This document shows positions 7,071 through 10,856 of a stretch of 10,856 nt of DNA, in pieces. The notes under the pieces are model-generated. The model saw nothing but the letters and a program-made list of their open reading frames with translations, ran no database searches and had not been told where the DNA came from. Every line of letters begins with the position of its first letter. The stretch's first letter is position 1. Made by a program: the position numbers and the translations under genes. Source of the DNA: an uncultured Prevotella sp. (GTDB lineage: Bacteria; Bacteroidota; Bacteroidia; Bacteroidales; Bacteroidaceae). The DNA lies in assembly GCA_905372445.1 (NCBI GenBank), contig CAJPPF010000070.1, forward strand, positions 1 to 10,856, read 5' to 3'.

Positions 7071-9362
7071 ATGCGTAGTCTGGCTCTTCTTCTTTCCGTA
7101 TTGCTTCTTTCCGATTGCTCATCAACAAGTTCGCTTGAGGAGGGCGAGCAGTTGTATGTAGGTATTAAGGATATAGAATACAAGAACTATGAGCGTAATG
7201 CACATTTCATAACAACCCGTGAGGAGATAGAAGCCGGACTGGCAGCAGCTCCTAACGGTTCGTTCATGGGAAGTTCCACAATCCGTCTGTTTCCTTGGCG
7301 GCTGTGGGTGTATAATGCCACAGCTAATAAGAACGGCACTCTGTCCCGCTGGCTTAACAACTCCTTTGGCGAGGCTCCGAAACTTATGTCTGATGTCAAC
7401 GGAAAACTACGCTCATCTGTGGCAAAGTCAATGCTTCATTCTTATGGATATTTTCGTGGTAATGTCGACTATGAGGAAATAGTACAGAGCAATCCGAAGA
7501 AAGGAAAGATATCGTATATGGTCGATTGCGGTCCTCTTTTCCGTTATGACTCCATTGCTTATGTCAACTATCCTGAGGCTATGGACACCTTGATAAACAA
7601 GACACTTGACAAGTCTTTGATAAAGCGTGACGACGGTTTCAGTGTATCTAATCTCGATCAGGAGCGCCAACGTCTGTCGAAATTATTCCGCAATGCAGGT
7701 TTCTACTATTATGAGCCAGGATATTCATCATATCTTGCCGACACACTTGCTGTGCCTGAAAAGGTTCAGCTCCGCCTGCAGTTGGCTGACTCCTTAGACC
7801 GGAAAGTCTATAAACAATGGTATATTGGCAATACGGATATATATCTGCGAAAGTCGTATATGCATGAGCTGCCCGACAGTATAAAGCGTCGCACCCTGAC
7901 GGTTCATTTTTCCGGCAAGAAGTCGCCCGTCCGTCCAGGTGCAATACTTGCGAATATGAAACTTCGTCCTCGTATGCCTTTCAGTCAGGATTTGTATAAT
8001 GAGTCAATGACACGCCTCAGTGCTAATGACATTTTCTCTATGGTCGACATATCATTCACACCGCGTGACACGACAGAACAGTGTGATATTCTTGATATGA
8101 AGGTCGATATGATCTTCGACAAGCCATACAGCATCAGCCTTGAAGGTAATATCACTGGTAAGACATCAAGCCGTATAGGTCCGGGAGCAGAGTTTAAATT
8201 CACCAAAAAGAATGCCTTCCGTGGTGCCGAGAATCTATCGTTCAAACTCTATGGCTCTTTCGAATCACAGGTTGGTGGCAGCGGTTACAGCAATAATCTT
8301 GGGTTGAATTCATATGAGTATGGCGGCGATATCACGCTCGAGATTCCGCGTCTCCTTCTGCCGGCAAGAGTCCGTCGTCGTTGGGACTACCTTCCGTCTA
8401 CGGTGCTGAAAGCATCCAATCAAGTTATCAGTCGCGGCTCTTACTTCAATCGCCATATCATGTCTGGCGAGTTGACTTATATGATAAAGCCGTCGGAAAC
8501 GAGCAAGCATATCATTTCGCCGCTGATATTGGAATATGATTATATGAACTGGATGTCCGACGAGTTCCGGGCAATCCTTATAACCAATCCGTATCTGAAA
8601 GTGTCTATGCAGGACCAGTTCATTCCCAAATTACGTTATACATATACCTACACCTCGCCGGAACGTTTCCGTAATCCTATTATGTGGGAGAGCACGTTCT
8701 CTGAGTCGGCAAACCTTCTTTCCGTAGGCTATGCTGTTTTCGGACATGGCTGGAAGGAGCATAACAAGCCTCTCCTTAAGAATCCTTACGCCCAGTTTCT
8801 CAAGTTTGAGACCGACTTCACAAAAAAATGGAGGGTAGGAGATAAGACTGATCTCGTAGGTCATGTCAATGCCGGTGTTATCTGGGCATACGGCAACTCT
8901 ACCGAGGCACCTTATTCAGAGCAGTTTTATGTCGGAGGCGCCAACAGCATCCGTGCCTTCACCATAAGGAGCATAGGTCCCGGACGTTATCATACCAACA
9001 TTGCCGGAGCATCATATCTTGAGCAGACAGGTGACATTAAGTTCGTTGCCAACCTCGAGTATCGTCCTCATCTCTTCGGCAATCTATATGGAGCGCTGTT
9101 CATTGATGCCGGTAATGTATGGGCAATGAAGAACGACGGATTTCGTGGCGAGGCTTCAGTATTTAAGCCGACAAGTCTTATAAAGGATATGGCAATAGCC
9201 ACAGGCTTAGGCTTTCGCTATGATCTCGACTTCTTTGTTATCCGTATTGACTGGGGCTTAGGTCTGCATATGCCATACAACACTGGCAAGTCGGGCTTCT
9301 TCAATATACGCCGATTCAAGGATGTTCAGAGTCTGCACCTTGCGGTGGGCTATCCGTTCTAA
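7071..9362 (+). CDS. tamL: TamL: lipoprotein-type TamA/Omp85 outer-membrane protein
   Basis: A 763-residue Omp85-superfamily protein, expected in the outer membrane as TamB's partner. The N-terminus MRSLALLLSVLLLSDC is a short lipoprotein signal with the lipidated Cys at 16; LEEGEQLY follows, resembling the mature start of TamL proteins. POTRA-like segments should fill about residues 20-360, then a 16-strand barrel. VGGANSIRAF (621-630) is the Omp85 loop-6 signature, with Ala in place of the usual Gly of (V/I)RG(F/Y). The chain ends in GYPF, an aromatic beta-signal. TamL is the Bacteroidota variant of TamA bearing a lipid anchor. I start at ATG 7071 because it gives a compact signal peptide and 7021-7070 is AT-rich like a leader. 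The alternative is ATG 7017, overlapping the tamB stop as ATGA (781 residues, signal buried 18 residues in). Confidence 0.88.
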   Translation: MRSLALLLSVLLLSDCSSTSSLEEGEQLYVGIKDIEYKNYERNAHFITTREEIEAGLAAAPNGSFMGSSTIRLFPWRLWVYNATANKNGTLSRWLNNSFGEAPKLMSDVNGKLRSSVAKSMLHSYGYFRGNVDYEEIVQSNPKKGKISYMVDCGPLFRYDSIAYVNYPEAMDTLINKTLDKSLIKRDDGFSVSNLDQERQRLSKLFRNAGFYYYEPGYSSYLADTLAVPEKVQLRLQLADSLDRKVYKQWYIGNTDIYLRKSYMHELPDSIKRRTLTVHFSGKKSPVRPGAILANMKLRPRMPFSQDLYNESMTRLSANDIFSMVDISFTPRDTTEQCDILDMKVDMIFDKPYSISLEGNITGKTSSRIGPGAEFKFTKKNAFRGAENLSFKLYGSFESQVGGSGYSNNLGLNSYEYGGDITLEIPRLLLPARVRRRWDYLPSTVLKASNQVISRGSYFNRHIMSGELTYMIKPSETSKHIISPLILEYDYMNWMSDEFRAILITNPYLKVSMQDQFIPKLRYTYTYTSPERFRNPIMWESTFSESANLLSVGYAVFGHGWKEHNKPLLKNPYAQFLKFETDFTKKWRVGDKTDLVGHVNAGVIWAYGNSTEAPYSEQFYVGGANSIRAFTIRSIGPGRYHTNIAGASYLEQTGDIKFVANLEYRPHLFGNLYGALFIDAGNVWAMKNDGFRGEASVFKPTSLIKDMAIATGLGFRYDLDFFVIRIDWGLGLHMPYNTGKSGFFNIRRFKDVQSLHLAVGYPF

Positions 9363-9463
9363 ATAGCTGTTACACGTCAAAAAAATAACAACATACCGAT
9401 ACTTAGTCTTCAATCGCCTATCAGTATGTCGGCTGTGTCTGTGTAGATAAAATAAAATAATAA
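9363..9463. other. Intergenic region between tamL and fabD, no gene seen
   Basis: AT-rich spacer with no credible reading frame. It holds an A-run (9379-9385) and a weak imperfect hairpin, CCGATACT (9396-9403) with AGTATGTCGG (9423-9432), carrying a two-base bulge and a 19-base loop and not followed by a T-run. No convincing terminator for the tamL transcript is visible. Confidence 0.5.
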
Positions 9464-9495
9464 TTTCCGATTCTCGGTTTTTATTCGTAACTTTG
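9464..9495 (+). promoter_or_regulatory. Promoter of fabD, Bacteroidota type
   Basis: TAACTTTG (9488-9495) is a perfect -7 element. The -33 position holds only TTTCCG (9464-9469), a weak match to TTTG. Transcription would begin near 9501-9503, leaving a short A/T-rich leader of about 23 bases before the ATG at 9525, without a Shine-Dalgarno sequence. Confidence 0.6.
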
Positions 9496-9524
9496 TAGTC
9501 ATAATAATTTAAAATGAATATAAA

Positions 9525-10418
9525 ATGAAAGCACTTGTATTTCCCGGTCAGGGTTCTCAGTTCGTAGGAATGGGTAAGGAACTCTACGATAACAACCCTC
9601 TGGCAAAGGAACTTTTTGATAAGGCTGACGATATTCTCGGCTTTAAGATTACTGATATAATGTTTGCAGGCACTGACGAAGATTTGAAGCAGACCAAGGT
9701 GACACAGCCTGCTGTGTTCCTCCATAGTGTCATTTCTGCCCTCTGCCTTGGCGAAGAGTGTAATCCTTCGATGGTGGCAGGTCACTCTCTTGGTGAGTTC
9801 TCTGCGCTTGTTGTGGCTGGCGCACTGAGCTTCGAAGATGGTCTGCGTCTTGTTTCTGCCCGTGCTCAGGCAATGCAGAAAGCCTGTGAGCTCACACCAT
9901 CAACAATGGCAGCCATTATCGCACTCCCTGACGCTACTGTAGAGGATATATGTGCTGACGTATCAAAGGACGGCAACATCGTCGTTGCTGCCAACTACAA
10001 CTGCCCCGGTCAGCTCGTGATATCAGGAAATATTGATGCTGTCAACGAAGCGTGTGAGCGTCTGAAGGCTGCCGGTGCTAAGCGTGCGCTCCCTCTGAAG
10101 GTTGGTGGAGCGTTCCACTCTCCATTGATGCAACCTGCGAAGGATGAGCTTCAGGCAGCCATAGAGGCAACGGAGTTCCATACTCCAAAGTGTCCTGTAT
10201 ATCAGAATGTCGACGCTCTGCCGCATACAGACCCTGCAGAGATAAAACTAAACCTCATAGCTCAGCTTACCGCTCCGGTGAAATGGACCTACGAGGTGCA
10301 GAAAATGATTGCCGACGGTGCCACCGACTTCACAGAGTGTGGACCGGGCAAGGCTCTTCAGGGCATGATTGCAAAGATTGCCACTGGCAACGATGCTGTC
10401 ACAGTGGCTGGTATCTAA
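9525..10418 (+). CDS. fabD: Malonyl-CoA:ACP transacylase FabD
   Basis: A 297-residue cytoplasmic enzyme that moves the malonyl group from CoA to acyl carrier protein, supplying the extender unit for fatty acid synthesis. All family landmarks are visible: FPGQGSQ at 6-12, the nucleophile in GHSLGEF (86-92, Ser88), the malonyl carboxylate-binding Arg113 (equivalent to Arg117 of E. coli FabD), and the catalytic His198 in GAFHSPLM (195-202). ECGPGKALQGMI near the C-terminus is the usual FabD ending. Length is normal (E. coli FabD is 309). The ATG at 9525 gives the standard start MKALVFPGQGSQ and follows a good -7 element. It forms a unit with its own promoter and a strong terminator 20 bases after the stop, separate from the fabG run but on the same strand. 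Confidence 0.96.
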   Translation: MKALVFPGQGSQFVGMGKELYDNNPLAKELFDKADDILGFKITDIMFAGTDEDLKQTKVTQPAVFLHSVISALCLGEECNPSMVAGHSLGEFSALVVAGALSFEDGLRLVSARAQAMQKACELTPSTMAAIIALPDATVEDICADVSKDGNIVVAANYNCPGQLVISGNIDAVNEACERLKAAGAKRALPLKVGGAFHSPLMQPAKDELQAAIEATEFHTPKCPVYQNVDALPHTDPAEIKLNLIAQLTAPVKWTYEVQKMIADGATDFTECGPGKALQGMIAKIATGNDAVTVAGI

Positions 10419-10438
10419 CGATATAATATACATAAACT

Positions 10439-10506
10439 GCTGCGAACTACGCTCATTCATCGAACATTGACGTCGGATGAATGACGTAGTTCGCAGCTTT
10501 CTTTTT
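10439..10506 (+). terminator. Long-stem intrinsic terminator after fabD
   Basis: The arm at 10439-10463 pairs with 10473-10497: 13 pairs (GCTGCGAACTACG with CGTAGTTCGCAGC), one bulged C at 10452, eight pairs (TCATTCAT with ATGAATGA), a bulged G at 10476, and three more pairs around a nine-base loop. TTTCTTTTT follows at 10498-10506. On the - strand the stem is followed by AGTTTATG, not a T-run, so it acts mainly on + strand transcripts, separating fabD from the amylase gene. Confidence 0.88.
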
Positions 10507-10539
10507 AGTCAATATCTATTACTATAACTGCTTATAATT

Positions 10540-10856
10540 ATGGAAAAGATCATTATTTATCAGGTTTTCACGCGATTGTTTGGAAACAAGAATACGACAT
10601 GTATGGAGAACGGCTCATTAGCAGAAAACGGGACTGGCAAGTTTTCCGATTTTGATGCTAAGGTCCTTAAGCGTATAAAAAGTCTCGGTGCTAATTATAT
10701 ATGGTACACGGGAGTGATACGTCATGCCACCTGCACCGACTATAGTGCCTATCACATTCCTCGCCAGCATCCGGCAGTGGTGAAAGGAAAGGCGGGCTCG
10801 CCTTATGCTATCTGCGATTATTATGATGTCGATCCTGACCTTGCCGACGATGTAGA
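10540..10856 (+). CDS. GH13 alpha-amylase-family protein, 3' part cut by window edge
   Basis: Only the first 105 codons are present. The protein starts MEKIIIYQVFTRLFGNKNTT, the usual first strand of a GH13 TIM barrel, followed by KVLKRIKSLGANYIWYTGVI (second strand region), then TDYSAYHIPRQHPAVVKGKA and YYDVDPDLADDV. This pattern is familiar from Bacteroidota alpha-amylases. The diagnostic catalytic regions (DxxxNH, GxRxDxxxxx with the nucleophile Asp, the acid Glu and the final HD) lie outside the window, so activity on starch or glycogen is inferred. There is no signal peptide, so a cytoplasmic enzyme is expected, unlike periplasmic SusA-type amylases. The start is the first ATG after the fabD terminator. 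No clear TAnnTTTG promoter is seen in 10507-10539. Confidence 0.88.
   Translation, partial: MEKIIIYQVFTRLFGNKNTTCMENGSLAENGTGKFSDFDAKVLKRIKSLGANYIWYTGVIRHATCTDYSAYHIPRQHPAVVKGKAGSPYAICDYYDVDPDLADDV

Noticed and set aside
9467..9485. Small hairpin CCGA-TTC-TCGG followed by TTTTTATT, a possible terminator for tamL
   Set aside because: The stem is only four base pairs, and the site coincides with the -33 to -7 spacer of the fabD promoter.
9258..9785. A 175-codon - strand frame spanning the end of tamL, the intergenic gap and the start of fabD
   Set aside because: It overlaps two confident genes and a promoter, and its translation shows no domain, signal or credible start context.
1..10856. Mobile elements, CRISPR arrays, phage genes or a foreign island
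   Set aside because: No transposase, integrase, spaced repeats or terminal repeats were seen, and all genes look like Bacteroidota housekeeping or envelope genes.

Overview
The window looks like a chromosomal segment of a Bacteroidota, most likely Bacteroidales and possibly a Prevotella-type genome. The evidence is promoters of the Bacteroidota type (TAnnTTTG at -7 with TTTG about 20 bases upstream), few Shine-Dalgarno sequences, and gene products that look like Bacteroidales versions of FabG, FabD, TamB and a lipoprotein-type TamA (TamL). The genus is an inference. All complete genes lie on the + strand.

Layout. The left edge cuts an initiator-type tRNA-Met on the - strand. A divergent intergenic region of about 200 bases carries two back-to-back promoters, one for the tRNA and one for a TetR-family regulator. 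The regulator is followed by fabG (3-oxoacyl-ACP reductase), an RluA/RluD-type RNA pseudouridine synthase with a TTG start, a 1540-residue TamB-family protein, and a lipoprotein-type Omp85 protein (TamL). Gaps inside this run are short (67, 21, 23 and 50 bases, or a 4-base ATGA overlap at the last junction), and no convincing internal promoter or terminator was seen, so it is probably one operon. After a 162-base gap with its own promoter comes fabD (malonyl-CoA:ACP transacylase), closed by a very long hairpin terminator. The right edge cuts a GH13 alpha-amylase-family gene.

How the genes fit together. TamB and TamL are expected to form the translocation and assembly module, an inner-to-outer membrane bridge implicated in outer-membrane protein and lipid homeostasis. 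They are flanked by two housekeeping enzymes of type II fatty acid synthesis (FabG upstream in the same run, FabD just downstream in its own unit), with a TetR regulator at the head. The segment therefore reads as an envelope-biogenesis neighbourhood in which lipid supply and outer-membrane assembly may be co-regulated; that last point is inference. No mobile element, CRISPR array or foreign-looking island was seen.
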